DNA of 64,000 bases. Origin: Herbihabitans rhizosphaerae (GTDB lineage Bacteria; Actinomycetota; Actinomycetes; Mycobacteriales; Pseudonocardiaceae). The translations under genes and the position numbers were made by a program. This document shows, one piece after another, positions 7,454-16,045 of the stretch (its first letter is position 1; every line of letters begins with the position of its first letter). The notes under the pieces are model-generated. The model did not search any database, was not told where the DNA came from, and saw only the letters and a list, made by a program, of their open reading frames with translations. The stretch covers positions 927,126 through 991,125 of the forward strand of contig NZ_SGWQ01000001.1 of NCBI RefSeq assembly GCF_004216555.1, given 5' to 3'.

Positions 7454-8740
7454 ATGAATAGGCAGATGCGCCGCGCGCGAAGCAGGTCCTTCTTTCGCGT
7501 CGCGATCGCGGTGCCGCTCGTGTTGAAGGTCGCGTGCGGGGCGGCGCTGATTGTGTTGACTGTTGCCCTGTGGCGACAATTCGTCGACTTGGATCAACAC
7601 CCGGAGCCGACATCACCCTGGGGGAACGCCCAGAACTACGCGGTTTTCCATCCACGCCTCATGGGGGACGACCGGCGAGAGTTCGAAACCGGCGGCGACG
7701 CCTCGACGGTCGCGGAGGCGCGCGACCTGTACCCCGTTCTCGACAAGGCGGGCGGGCTCTACGTCGACTCCGTCAACTATCAGGCTGGCGCCCCAAATGA
7801 CCCGTCGTCGCCGTGGCCCGCGCGGCCGATCCGGGTGAACGGCAACTTTCTCCAGCAGTACCCGATCCTGGATGCGTCAGGAAAGAAGATCGCCGTCCCG
7901 GACGACGAAAAGGCATGGGTGGTCGCCGTGCCAGAGCGGTTCAAACCACGAGAAGCCCAGTTCAAAGAATATCTCCGGAGCATCCGAGCCAGCGCCTCGC
8001 TCGCAGAGGCGAGGGTCGTAGACGAGAAGGCGCTGCAGCGGTTCGCCGGCCAGGAGGTCCGGATCATTTGGACCGCTTCGGGGCAGGAGGTGTTCAGCTT
8101 CGACCCCAGAGTCAACCCCGATCGCGGGAACATGATCACCGATCCGGTCGTGGAGATCATGACGCCCGCGAACAGCCTTACGGTCGACCGGCTGAACTCG
8201 ATCACCGGTGGTCTGGACGCCGGGCTCAAAATCCGCGTCGACGGCGACCCGGCGGCCGTGTCCGCCCAGTTCGCCCCGCTGCTGAGGCAACTCCGGCTCG
8301 ACGACAATCTGCGGCACCTGGTGAACGTGCCCGCTCCCGCAGGTACGCAGGCCAGCGAGTCACGCGATCCCACGACACAGTCCGTCGCGCTCGCGGTCGG
8401 CGCGCTTCTCGTCATGGTCCTGCTGCAAGTGACGATCGTCGTCACCGGCTCTGATCGGCTGCGCAGCCAGCGCACCGCACGCAGGCTGCTCGGGTCTCAC
8501 CGGGAGTTGCTCCTCGTGTCGGGTGCAACGTGGCTGGTGCAGACCCTCATCGCCGCAGTCGTCGTATGGCACGGAACACAGGCGACATTGATCCCCGGCG
8601 TCGAGGTGAGTCCGTATTCCCAAACGCCAAAACTGCTCGCGGTAGCCGTCATTTCCCTGGCGATCGAGGCTCTACTTTTGATTGTCACCGCACGCATCAT
8701 GGAACGCCGGAACGCGGCGAAGCCATTGAAACAGCTGTAG
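7454..8740 (+). CDS. Bacteriocin-associated membrane protein
   Basis: This 428-residue protein has one N-terminal membrane helix (about 22-42), a large outside domain (about 45-305) and three C-terminal helices (about 312-332, 352-372 and 392-412). It lies directly after a lactococcin-972-like gene, the place of the immunity/transport membrane protein (DUF1430-like) in such clusters. Those proteins are usually longer (about 650-700 residues, with more helices). AAAGGAGC precedes ATG 7454. A role in immunity or export is inferred from position and topology only. The ABC ATPase usual in these clusters is missing: the next gene is a convergent regulator 8 bases away. Confidence 0.65.
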   Translation: MNRQMRRARSRSFFRVAIAVPLVLKVACGAALIVLTVALWRQFVDLDQHPEPTSPWGNAQNYAVFHPRLMGDDRREFETGGDASTVAEARDLYPVLDKAGGLYVDSVNYQAGAPNDPSSPWPARPIRVNGNFLQQYPILDASGKKIAVPDDEKAWVVAVPERFKPREAQFKEYLRSIRASASLAEARVVDEKALQRFAGQEVRIIWTASGQEVFSFDPRVNPDRGNMITDPVVEIMTPANSLTVDRLNSITGGLDAGLKIRVDGDPAAVSAQFAPLLRQLRLDDNLRHLVNVPAPAGTQASESRDPTTQSVALAVGALLVMVLLQVTIVVTGSDRLRSQRTARRLLGSHRELLLVSGATWLVQTLIAAVVVWHGTQATLIPGVEVSPYSQTPKLLAVAVISLAIEALLLIVTARIMERRNAAKPLKQL

Positions 8741-8748
8741 CGGCTAAT

Positions 8749-10515
8749 TCAGCGCATTCGCGTCAGGGTGCGGGTGAGTGCGTCGAGTGTGTACACATCG
8801 GGTGCGGGCTGTTGGACGATGTTCGCCTCGACCAGGGTGTCCAGCCATCGGAGCACGTCGTCGTGGCGCATGCCGGCCAGATGCATCGCCGCCTCGGACT
8901 CGATTTCCGACACGTCCGAGGCCGCCAGCAGCCGCAGCAGTCGTCGCGCCTCGCCCGGCAGAGCTTGGATCGACCAGGAGAACACCGTCGCCAGGTCCGT
9001 GCTCTCCTCGTGACTACGCAGCACGCCCGCCCGGTTCACCGGGTTCCCGAGCAACGCGGCGATCCGCTGCAGCGGCAGGTCCGGGTGCCGCGTGAGGTAT
9101 TCGCCGAGAAGACGAAGGGCCAGCGGCAGCCCACCACAATGCTCGACGAGCTCGTCGACCGCGTTCTTTTCGGTACCGCACCGGTGTTCGCCGACGATGC
9201 GGGTCAGCAGCTCCGCCGAGTCCGCGCGGTCGAGTTGTCCGAGTCGCAGCCGGCTGGCCCCGTCCCGGGCGACGAGCCCACGCAGCTGGCTGCGGCTGGT
9301 GGTCAGCACAGCGTTGCCGGCCCCGGGCAGAAGCTGCCGCACCTGGTCGGAGGTCTTGGCGTTGTCCAGAATGATCAGCGCACCGCGGTGGGTCGTGACA
9401 CTGCGGAACGCGGCAGCGAGCGTCGCGAGGTCGGCGGTCGGCGGCGTGGTCTCACCCAGGCCGTTCAGCAATCGCCGCAACGCGACAGTCGGCGCCAGCG
9501 GTTGACCACCGCTGTACCCCTGCAGATCGATGTAGATCTCCCCACCGGGAAATCGGTGGCGGTTGCGATGGGCCCAGTGCACGGCGAGCGCCGTCTTGCC
9601 GACGCCGGCGGGCCCGTCCACAACCGCGATGGGTGTGTCACCTCGGCCGTGATCCAGCATCCGGTCGAGAACACCGGCTTCCGCGGCGCGACCGGCGAAG
9701 GACTGCGGCACGGGCGGGAGCTGGTGTGGTGTCCGGTAATCGGGCTGCCGGGGAGCCGGAACGATCAAATCGGTCGCGGTGTCGCCGTTGAGGACCCGCT
9801 GATGCAGCGCGCGAAGGGTCGCGCCAGGCTCGGCTCCGAGTTCGTCGGCCAGCACCTCGCGGCAGTCCGCATACGTGGCGAGAGCCTCGGCCTGGCGCCC
9901 GCAACGGTGAAGGGCCGAGATGAGTTGCGTCCACAGGCCCTCGCGGAGCGGATATTCGGTGACCAGCCCACGCAACTCGGTGATCACGTCTTCCGGGCGG
10001 CGAGGCAACTCCAGCTCGAGAAACCGTCCGTATGAACGGAGATACTGTTCGCGAAGTGCCGGAAGAGCCTCGCGGTGCAGCGCGTCACAGTCCACATCAG
10101 ACAGTGCCGGTCCACGCCACAGGGACAAGGCCTGGCGAAGCAACTCCGACTCGCCACCAGGCCGGTCAGAAGTCTGCGCATCACGCACCAACTCGGTGAA
10201 CCGCACGACGTCGACATCGTCCGGGGCGAGATCGAGCTGATAGCCCCTGGCCACCGTCCTGATCACCGATGGGGCGTGGTCAACGTCGAGCAAGCGCCGT
10301 AGCCGCTTGACGTAGCCGCGGACCGTGGTCGGCGCCCCCGGCGGGGCGTCGGCCCCCCACAGGCGCCTGATGACCGTGTCCGTCGTAGCGGTCAGGTTCG
10401 GGCTGAGCGCGAGAATCGCGAGCAGCGATCGCTGCCGACCCGACGGAACATCGACCGGCCGGCCTTCGCGCTCCACTTCGAACCTGCCCAATAGACGGAT
10501 CTCGACTGGTGTCAC
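8749..10515 (-). CDS. SARP/AfsR-type regulator without TPR domain
   Basis: This 588-residue protein has an OmpR-like winged helix (about 1-95, IRLLGRFEVEREG...), a bacterial transcriptional activation domain (about 100-245) and an NB-ARC ATPase domain. The P-loop is GPAGVGKTALAVHWAHR, the Walker B-like strand ALIILDNAK and the GxP motif GLPLALRLL. AfsR relatives continue with 300-400 residues of TPR repeats; this one stops just after the ATPase. SARP proteins activate secondary-metabolite genes. It is convergent with the bacteriocin operon, and no biosynthetic cluster is adjacent, so the target is unknown. Confidence 0.9.
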   Translation of the reverse strand: MTPVEIRLLGRFEVEREGRPVDVPSGRQRSLLAILALSPNLTATTDTVIRRLWGADAPPGAPTTVRGYVKRLRRLLDVDHAPSVIRTVARGYQLDLAPDDVDVVRFTELVRDAQTSDRPGGESELLRQALSLWRGPALSDVDCDALHREALPALREQYLRSYGRFLELELPRRPEDVITELRGLVTEYPLREGLWTQLISALHRCGRQAEALATYADCREVLADELGAEPGATLRALHQRVLNGDTATDLIVPAPRQPDYRTPHQLPPVPQSFAGRAAEAGVLDRMLDHGRGDTPIAVVDGPAGVGKTALAVHWAHRNRHRFPGGEIYIDLQGYSGGQPLAPTVALRRLLNGLGETTPPTADLATLAAAFRSVTTHRGALIILDNAKTSDQVRQLLPGAGNAVLTTSRSQLRGLVARDGASRLRLGQLDRADSAELLTRIVGEHRCGTEKNAVDELVEHCGGLPLALRLLGEYLTRHPDLPLQRIAALLGNPVNRAGVLRSHEESTDLATVFSWSIQALPGEARRLLRLLAASDVSEIESEAAMHLAGMRHDDVLRWLDTLVEANIVQQPAPDVYTLDALTRTLTRMR

Positions 10516-10598
10516 TGATCCCCCGACCTGTGATCGTCACCCGGAGCCGGCGCGGGCCTCGCCCTGATCGCGCCGCCACTAAGGACAGGCTACGCATG

Positions 10599-10631
10599 AC
10601 TTAGACATATGTGCAAGACATATGTCTAAGT
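10599..10631. promoter_or_regulatory. Large operator palindrome before TetR gene
   Basis: ACTTAGACATATGT and its exact complement are separated by GCAAG, a perfect 14-bp inverted repeat 19 bases upstream of the TetR start. Each arm also contains a near-palindromic ACATATGT, so two dimers could bind. This is the likely autoregulatory operator. Confidence 0.8.
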
Positions 10632-10650
10632 CGCTTGCTACGCTGCGCCC

Positions 10651-11262
10651 ATGGGAAACCGGGAGGACCTGCTCGCGGGCGCGAAGCGCTGCCTACTGGA
10701 AAACGGGTACGCGCGTACCACCGCACGCGACATCGCGACGACCTCCGGTGTCAGCCTGGCCGCGATCGGCTACCACTTCGGCAGCAAGGAAGCGCTGCTC
10801 CACGCCGCGTTGACCGAGATCGTCGGCGCGGAGATCGGCGAGGAGATCACCGATGCGATCAAGCGCACCGACCGCCGCGACACCGCCATCCAGCGCTTCG
10901 AAACGATGTGGCGGCAACTCATCGAATCGTTCCCGAAACATCGCCCGCTGCTCGTCGCGAGCATGGAACGGCTCGCACAACTGGAACACGTACCGGCCGT
11001 GCGCGAGTCCCTGGCCGACGGCCAGCGGCGATCAATCGACACCATCGCGGAACTGTTCCGCGATACCCACCACCTCGACGACCAGGACGCCCACGCCGTC
11101 TCCGCCCTCTCCTACGCACTGCTCAACGGAATCATGTTCATGTGGCTCACCGACCCGGAAACCACACCGGACGCGCACACCCTGCGCCGTGCCCTGACAG
11201 CTCTCGCCGAAACACCGAGCGCCATACCGACGACCGAGCCCCCGAATGGGGATGTCAGTTGA
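10651..11262 (+). CDS. TetR family regulator
   Basis: This 203-residue protein has a typical helix-turn-helix (residues about 8-52; GYARTTARDIATTSGVSLAA, then IGYHFGSKEALLHAAL). The helical C-terminal domain resembles the QacR/YsiA-like group. There is little room for a ribosome site before ATG 10651, so translation may be nearly leaderless. It is the first gene before an FAD monooxygenase transcribed the same way 149 bases downstream, which is its likely target along with itself. Confidence 0.9.
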   Translation: MGNREDLLAGAKRCLLENGYARTTARDIATTSGVSLAAIGYHFGSKEALLHAALTEIVGAEIGEEITDAIKRTDRRDTAIQRFETMWRQLIESFPKHRPLLVASMERLAQLEHVPAVRESLADGQRRSIDTIAELFRDTHHLDDQDAHAVSALSYALLNGIMFMWLTDPETTPDAHTLRRALTALAETPSAIPTTEPPNGDVS

Positions 11263-11411
11263 ACGGCGCGCTCATTCCGCGGCGCCACAGGATTGCCACG
11301 CCGGTGCCACACAGACCGATTAACGTCGCCCTCGATCTCGGATGAGATCCCGATGGCCCTCGCGCTGACGTCAGTCGACCCTGAGCAACCAGGAATTTTG
11401 AGGAACGAGTA

Positions 11412-12653
11412 ATGGTGCGGATTCTCATCGTTGGCGCGGGTGTGGCCGGCCACGCCCTGGCCTACTGGCTCGGTCGCCATGGGTTCCAGCCCACTGTTGT
11501 GGAACGTGCGCCCGCGATACGCGAAGGCGGCTACAAACTCGATATCCGTGGTGCGGCGATGGAAGTCATCGACCGCATGGAACTGACGGACCAAATACGG
11601 AAACACAGCACCGGCATCCGTGGTGCGTCCTATGTCAACGGTGAAGGCACCCGGGTGGCGAGCCTGCCCGCCGACGTGTTCGGTGGCCGTGACGACACCG
11701 TGGATGTCGAGATCATGCGTGGAGAGTTGGTGCGGCTGCTTCACGAGAGCACCCAGGTCGATTACCTCTTCGGCGAGTCGGTCTCGGCGATCCGGCAACA
11801 CGGCGACGCCGTGGAGGTGACCTTCGCCAGCGGCCGGGCTCGCACGTTCGACCTTGTGGTCGGCGCAGACGGGCTGCACTCCGCGGTGCGGGCGCTGGCC
11901 TTCGGAGCCGAAGACGAGTTTCTTCGGTACCTGGGCTATCACTGCGCGGTGTTCACCGCGCCCAACCACCTCGGCCTCGATCGCTGGGAGTTGCTGCACG
12001 CGGTGCCCGGCAAGGTCGTCAACGTGTACGGCACCCAGGACAGCGAGGACGTCAAGGCGGCGTTCTTCTTCTCCTCGCCACCTCTGAAATACGACCACCG
12101 CGACATCGCCCAGCAGCAGCGGCTGCTGCTGGATACCTACCGTGGTGTGGGATGGGAAGCGCCACGGTTGCTGTCGGCCATGCGTGACGCGCCGGACTTC
12201 TTCTTCGACTCGATCAGTCAGATCCGCATGCCGACCTGGTCCAGCGGCCGCGTCGCCCTGGTCGGCGACGCGGCATACTGCCCGTCACCCCTGTCCGGAC
12301 AAGGCACGAGCCTCGCCCTGGTCGGTGCCTACATTCTGGCGGGCGAAATGGCTCGGGCTTCCGACCACCAGCAGGCGTTCGATCGCTATGCGACCGGCAT
12401 GCGCCAATTCGTCCAGGACAACCAGCACATCGCCGAAAGCTCCGGCAACGGCTTCGTCCTCCCCACCCGACGCCAGATCTGGTTTCGCAACCAGGGCCTG
12501 CGGATGCTGCCCTACCTGCCCTGGCGGCGACTCGTCCTCCGCGCCGCGACCAAGGAAGTGGACCAGGCGGCCAGGGCCATCACACTCCCCGACTACGGCG
12601 CAGGACTCCGTCCACAACCCCACAGCGGGCGCCGGGACCACGTCCCAGACTAG
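11412..12653 (+). CDS. FAD-dependent monooxygenase (TetX-like)
   Basis: This 413-residue flavoprotein has GAGVAGHALAYWL at the N-terminus, VVERAP for the ribose contact, the DG motif VVGADGLHSAVRAL and the GD motif VALVGDAAYCPSPLSGQG. It is the same length as the enzyme at 4649 but clearly divergent, and here the DG motif is intact. GAGGAACG precedes ATG 11412. TetX relatives hydroxylate tetracyclines, rifamycins or aromatic polyketides; the substrate here is not known. The upstream TetR is the probable regulator. Confidence 0.9.
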   Translation: MVRILIVGAGVAGHALAYWLGRHGFQPTVVERAPAIREGGYKLDIRGAAMEVIDRMELTDQIRKHSTGIRGASYVNGEGTRVASLPADVFGGRDDTVDVEIMRGELVRLLHESTQVDYLFGESVSAIRQHGDAVEVTFASGRARTFDLVVGADGLHSAVRALAFGAEDEFLRYLGYHCAVFTAPNHLGLDRWELLHAVPGKVVNVYGTQDSEDVKAAFFFSSPPLKYDHRDIAQQQRLLLDTYRGVGWEAPRLLSAMRDAPDFFFDSISQIRMPTWSSGRVALVGDAAYCPSPLSGQGTSLALVGAYILAGEMARASDHQQAFDRYATGMRQFVQDNQHIAESSGNGFVLPTRRQIWFRNQGLRMLPYLPWRRLVLRAATKEVDQAARAITLPDYGAGLRPQPHSGRRDHVPD

Positions 12654-12740
12654 CCAGGAAGACCGGAAATCGGGGCACCGTCGACTTCATCAAGTCCGCT
12701 TCTCACTGCTCGAACGCGTGCGCCGCGCCGGGTTCCGGCT

Positions 12741-12853
12741 TCAGCCGAGCCGGTCGAAGGCGGTCTCGATCGCGGTGAGCAGGTGGCGCGGGTCGTTGTT
12801 GGCGGTTGCGCGGCCCGCGAAGTAGCAGGCCATACCGATCTCGGACGATCGCC
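12741..12853 (-). pseudogene. Possible 3' gene fragment between monooxygenase and tRNA-Arg
   Basis: A stretch ending RHLLTAIETAFDRLG followed by a stop reads on the minus strand with good codon use, but it is preceded only by the tRNA-region hairpin and has no start. It looks like the C-terminal tail of a lost gene. I do not recognise the family. The rest of 12654-12971 holds only the hairpin at 12894. Confidence 0.3.
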
Positions 12854-12893
12854 AAAACCACGCTGGAAGGTAACCCGGTAGGAACGTGGGGGT

Positions 12894-12914
12894 CCGGGGG
12901 GCTCGGCCCCCCGG
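12894..12914 (-). terminator. GC-rich hairpin downstream of tRNA-Arg
   Basis: CCGGGGGGC and GCCCCCCGG form a 9-bp stem with loop TCG, about 58 bases past the 3' end of tRNA-Arg. It is a likely terminator of the tRNA transcript. Confidence 0.6.
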
Positions 12915-12971
12915 AAATAATGGCGGGCGACCCGGTCTGCGCATTCCGCAGACACACGTCACCCGAGCCCG

Positions 12972-13044
12972 CGCGCCCGAAGGGATTCGAACCCCTAACC
13001 TTCTGATCCGTAGTCAGATGCTCTATCCGTTGAGCTACGGGCGC
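12972..13044 (-). tRNA. tRNA-Arg (anticodon ACG)
   Basis: A 73-base cloverleaf: acceptor stem GCGCCCG/CGGGCGC, D arm AGCTCAACGGATAGAGC, anticodon loop CTACGGA (ACG, read as ICG) between TCTGA and TCAGA, and T arm GGGGTTCGAATCCC. CCA is not encoded. It lies 35 bases downstream of tRNA-Ser on the same strand. Confidence 0.95.
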
Positions 13045-13079
13045 CTGTTCAGTTGTCGCCCGGCGAGCCGAGCGTTGCG

Positions 13080-13168
13080 CGGAGGCTCCGGGATTTGAAC
13101 CCGGGATGGGCGTAAACCCAAACCGCATTAGCAGTGCGGCGCCATAGACCAGACTAGGCGAAGCCTCC
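13080..13168 (-). tRNA. tRNA-Ser (anticodon GCT)
   Basis: An 89-base class II tRNA with acceptor stem GGAGGCT/AGCCTCC, anticodon loop CTGCTAA (GCT) between CCGCA and TGCGG, a long variable arm (TTGGGTTTACGCCCA) and T arm CCGGGTTCAAATCCCGG. CCA is not encoded. Probably transcribed together with tRNA-Arg. Confidence 0.95.
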
Positions 13169-13336
13169 CGGGGCCCCAGGCCGCTGGCAAGCAGCCTACA
13201 CAGCCCCCGAACCGACAGGCAAAACACCCCTCCCTACACAGCCCGCGCCCTCGATATGGCGCTCACGACCACGCCTGTGACACGTCCGGCCCGCTAGGCT
13301 CGGACCCGGTCACAACCCAGCTAGGAAGGGCCACAG

Positions 13337-14104
13337 ATGGACAAAGTCGTCCACAGCGCGGCCGACGCGGTCGCCGACATCCCGGACAACGTGTCGCTCA
13401 GTGTCGGCGGGTTCGGCCTGTGCGGCATCCCGAGCGTGTTGATCAAGGCGCTGCTCGACAAGGGGGTGACCGGGCTCGACGTCACCTCGAACAACTGCGG
13501 AGTCGACGACTGGGGCCTGGGCCTGCTCCTCCGCGAGAAGCGCATCGTCCGGATGACCAGCTCCTACGTCGGCGAGAACAAGGAGTTCGCGCGCCAGTAC
13601 CTCTCCGGCGAGCTGGAGGTCGAGCTGACCCCGCAGGGCACGCTGGCCGAACGGCTGCGCGCCGGCGGCTCCGGCATCCCGGCGTTCTACACCCGCACGG
13701 GCGTCGGCACGCAGGTGGCCGACGGCGGCCTGCCGTGGCGCTACGACGACGCGGGCAATGTCACGGTCGCCTCTCCCAAGAAAGAGGTCCGCGACTTCGA
13801 CGGGCTGGACTACGTGCTGGAGAAGGCCATCGTGTGCGACTTCGGCCTGGTCCGCGCCTGGAAGGGCGACCGGCACGGCAACCTGGTCTTCCACGAGTCC
13901 GCGCGCAACTTCAACCCGCTGTGCGCCATGGCCGGCAAGATCACGATCGCCGAGGTGGAGGAGCTGGTCGATCCGGGCGAGCTGGACGCGGACAACATCC
14001 ACCTCCCGGGCATCTTCGTGCAGCGCGTGGTCCCGCTGACCCCGGACCAGGCCGACGAGAAGCGCATCGAACGCCGCACCGTCCGGCAGAAGCAGGAGGC
14101 GTGA
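13337..14104 (+). CDS. scoA: 3-oxoacid CoA-transferase subunit A
   Basis: This 255-residue alpha subunit carries the family features [45 protein letters not shown] and a C-terminal [10 protein letters not shown]. With ScoB it moves CoA from succinyl-CoA or acetyl-CoA to a 3-oxoacid such as acetoacetate in the cytoplasm. AGGAAGG is 8 bases before ATG 13337. ScoB starts 2 bases after its stop, so the two form one operon and one complex. Confidence 0.95.
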   Translation: MDKVVHSAADAVADIPDNVSLSVGGFGLCGIPSVLIKALLDKGVTGLDVTSNNCGVDDWGLGLLLREKRIVRMTSSYVGENKEFARQYLSGELEVELTPQGTLAERLRAGGSGIPAFYTRTGVGTQVADGGLPWRYDDAGNVTVASPKKEVRDFDGLDYVLEKAIVCDFGLVRAWKGDRHGNLVFHESARNFNPLCAMAGKITIAEVEELVDPGELDADNIHLPGIFVQRVVPLTPDQADEKRIERRTVRQKQEA

Positions 14105-14106
14105 CC

Positions 14107-14766
14107 ATGGCACTCACCCGCGAGCAGATGGCCGCCCGCGCCGCCGCCGAACTCTCCGACGGCTCCTACGTGAACCTGGGCATCGGCCTGCCCACCCTGG
14201 TCCCGAACTACGTGCCGGACGACGTGGAGATCGTCCTGCAGTCCGAGAACGGCATCCTCGGCGTCGGCGCCTACCCGTACGACGAGGACGTCGACCCGGA
14301 CCTGATCAACGCCGGCAAGGAGACCGTGACCCTGCGCAAGGGCGCGTCCTTCTTCGACTCGGCCACCTCGTTCGGCATGATCCGCGGCGGCAAGGTGGAC
14401 GCGGCGATCCTCGGCGCCATGCAGGTCTCCAGGGACGGCGACATCGCCAACTGGATGATCCCCGGCAAGATGGTCAAGGGCATGGGCGGCGCGATGGACC
14501 TGGTGCACGGCGCCAAGAAGGTCGTCGTACTCATGGAGCACACCGCCAAGGACGGCTCGTACAAGATCGTCAACGAGTGCTCGCTGCCGTACACCGGCCT
14601 GCGCGTGGTGCACCGGATCATCACCGATCTCGCGGTGATCGACGTCACGGCCGACGGGCTGGTGCTCACCGAGCTGGCGCCCGGCATCACCGTCGACGAG
14701 GTGCGCGAGCGGACCGAGCCGGAGCTGATCGTGGCGTCGGACCTGGGCGCGGTGACGACAGCGTAG
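14107..14766 (+). CDS. scoB: 3-oxoacid CoA-transferase subunit B
   Basis: This 219-residue beta subunit has the catalytic glutamate in [11 protein letters not shown], preceded by [16 protein letters not shown]. Later motifs [15 protein letters not shown] and [15 protein letters not shown] are typical of the family. It directly follows scoA and is followed by a hairpin terminator, giving a compact two-gene operon for ketone-body or branched-acid catabolism. Confidence 0.95.
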   Translation: MALTREQMAARAAAELSDGSYVNLGIGLPTLVPNYVPDDVEIVLQSENGILGVGAYPYDEDVDPDLINAGKETVTLRKGASFFDSATSFGMIRGGKVDAAILGAMQVSRDGDIANWMIPGKMVKGMGGAMDLVHGAKKVVVLMEHTAKDGSYKIVNECSLPYTGLRVVHRIITDLAVIDVTADGLVLTELAPGITVDEVRERTEPELIVASDLGAVTTA

Positions 14767-14785
14767 ACACCGGACGGTCGATCGC

Positions 14786-14809
14786 GGGTCCGGTCGTCCG
14801 GCCGGACCC
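14786..14809 (+). terminator. Terminator of the scoAB operon
   Basis: GGGTCCGG and CCGGACCC form an 8-bp stem around TCGTCCGG, 20 bases past the scoB stop. It lacks a T-run, as is usual in high-GC actinobacteria. Confidence 0.6.
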
Positions 14810-15194
14810 GGATCTCCACCACCACATCGGGTTCGACCCGCGTGTAGTCGATCGGGATGCCCCGTTCGAGCGGGTCGAACTCGCGGGTGCCCGGCAGCGT
14901 CCTGGGCCACGGGTGCTCCGGCCCCGCGAGGGTGAGCCGCTCCTGGGCCTCGACTCCGAGAACCAGGGTGGTGCCCACCGGTCGCACTTGCTTGCCGCGT
15001 GACGGCTGCCTGCCCAGCACGATCTCGAACGGCTCGGCAAGCGATCCCTCGACGCCACCGACGACGGCAGTCGTCACGCGCTTGCCCGCGTCCCACTCCT
15101 TGCTCGAGCGCCGGGTGAAGCGCCAATACCTCCACTTGTCCAGCGGGCCGAACCGGACGCTGGTGCCGGTGAACCGAAGCAGGCCGACCATCAT
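14800..15194 (-). pseudogene. ATP-dependent DNA ligase, C-terminal remnant
   Basis: The minus strand encodes a ligase OB-domain-like stretch: KRVTTAVVGGVEGSLAEPF, then IVLGRQPSRGKQVRPVGTT, then a GPEHPWP motif and a late VEPDVVVEI. These match the C-terminal part of the small actinobacterial ATP-dependent ligases. There is no adenylation domain, no lysine KxDG motif, no plausible start, and the reading frame runs without a stop into antisense of scoB. It looks like a decayed 3' fragment between scoB and the EspG module. Boundaries are approximate. Confidence 0.6.
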
Positions 15195-15271
15195 GCCGAA
15201 GATCTTCGACCCCTCCAGTGATCCCTCCCGATCCACCGTGCACCGGCAACCTTGAAGGAATCCTGCGGCGG

Positions 15272-16045
15272 TTACGAGCGCGCGTCGGCCAGCAATTCCT
15301 CGGCCATCGCGGTGAGGCGGGGCAGGTCCACGGGCGTCACGGTGATCCAGGAAGCGTTGCGCCGCAAGGTGTAGCGGCCTTCCGGGGTGTCCACCCAGGT
15401 GATCATCCCGGGGAGTCTGGCGACCGTGCCGTCCCGCCCGCCGCGGTTGTTCGCGCCGAGCTTGCCGACCGCCGTGCGGCCGGCCAGCGCCGTGCCGAGC
15501 GTGGCGATCTCCGGCTGCCGCAGCCCCGCGTCCGCGAGCACCTGCCGGAAACCGGACACGCCGTCGCGCCCGCCTTCCTGGCACGCCTCGGCGAAGTCGG
15601 CGGCGCTCACGTTGGCCGGACGTCCCGGCCCGGCCGGCAACGGGGCCAGCGAGTCGAGTAGCTGGGCGACGAGCCGGCCGGGTGTCACCGGTCCGATCCT
15701 GATCTCGTCGCCGACCCGGGCCGCCGCGGCCGCACCGCGCCGCCCGTCCGCGGCGATCGCGGCCAGCGGTTCGCCGGTCCCGTCGACACGCAGGTCCAGC
15801 GACACGTCGAACTCCGACAGCGTGCGCAGGAACCCGGCCAGATCACGGGCCGGCTGGTCGAGCGTGCCGAGATCGCGCTCGCGCAGCCGCCAGGACACCC
15901 AGCCGGCCAGCTCCTCGCGATCGCGTTCGGTCCGGCCGACGTGCGGCAGGTCGAGCACCAGCGGCGAGTCACCGTCCACTGTGGACCACAACGCGGACAG
16001 CTCGACGGCGTCCAACTGGATCCAACCCGAGTCGGGATCACGCAC
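15272..16045 (-). CDS. EspG family ESX-secretion chaperone (copy A)
   Basis: This 257-residue EspG-like protein begins with a strand-rich half (WIQLDAVELSALWSTVDGD, PLVLDLPHVGRTERDREEL) and ends with the typical core KLGANNRGGRDGTVARLPGMITWVDTPEGRYTLRRNASWITVTP. In mycobacteria EspG is a cytosolic chaperone that binds the PPE partner of a PE-PPE pair and delivers it to the type VII system. It overlaps the PPE-like gene by 8 bases and is last in module A. It contains one copy of the GTCCACWGTGGAC palindrome (15974-15986). EspG of module B (17685) is a diverged paralogue. Confidence 0.85.
   Translation of the reverse strand: MRDPDSGWIQLDAVELSALWSTVDGDSPLVLDLPHVGRTERDREELAGWVSWRLRERDLGTLDQPARDLAGFLRTLSEFDVSLDLRVDGTGEPLAAIAADGRRGAAAAARVGDEIRIGPVTPGRLVAQLLDSLAPLPAGPGRPANVSAADFAEACQEGGRDGVSGFRQVLADAGLRQPEIATLGTALAGRTAVGKLGANNRGGRDGTVARLPGMITWVDTPEGRYTLRRNASWITVTPVDLPRLTAMAEELLADARS
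15974..15986. repeat. GTCCACWGTGGAC palindrome family
   Basis: This 13-bp palindrome, with A or T in the centre, occurs here and at 38565-38577, 39054-39066, 41093-41105, 49878-49890 and 50307-50319. In five of the six it is read in frame as Ser-Thr-Val-Asp inside unrelated proteins. The sixth (39054) is the heart of a terminator. Function unknown. Confidence 0.75.

Noticed and set aside
12975-13168. Attachment site or integrated element at the tRNA-Arg/tRNA-Ser pair
   Set aside because: No integrase gene, no direct repeat of the tRNA 3' end and no phage genes were found nearby.
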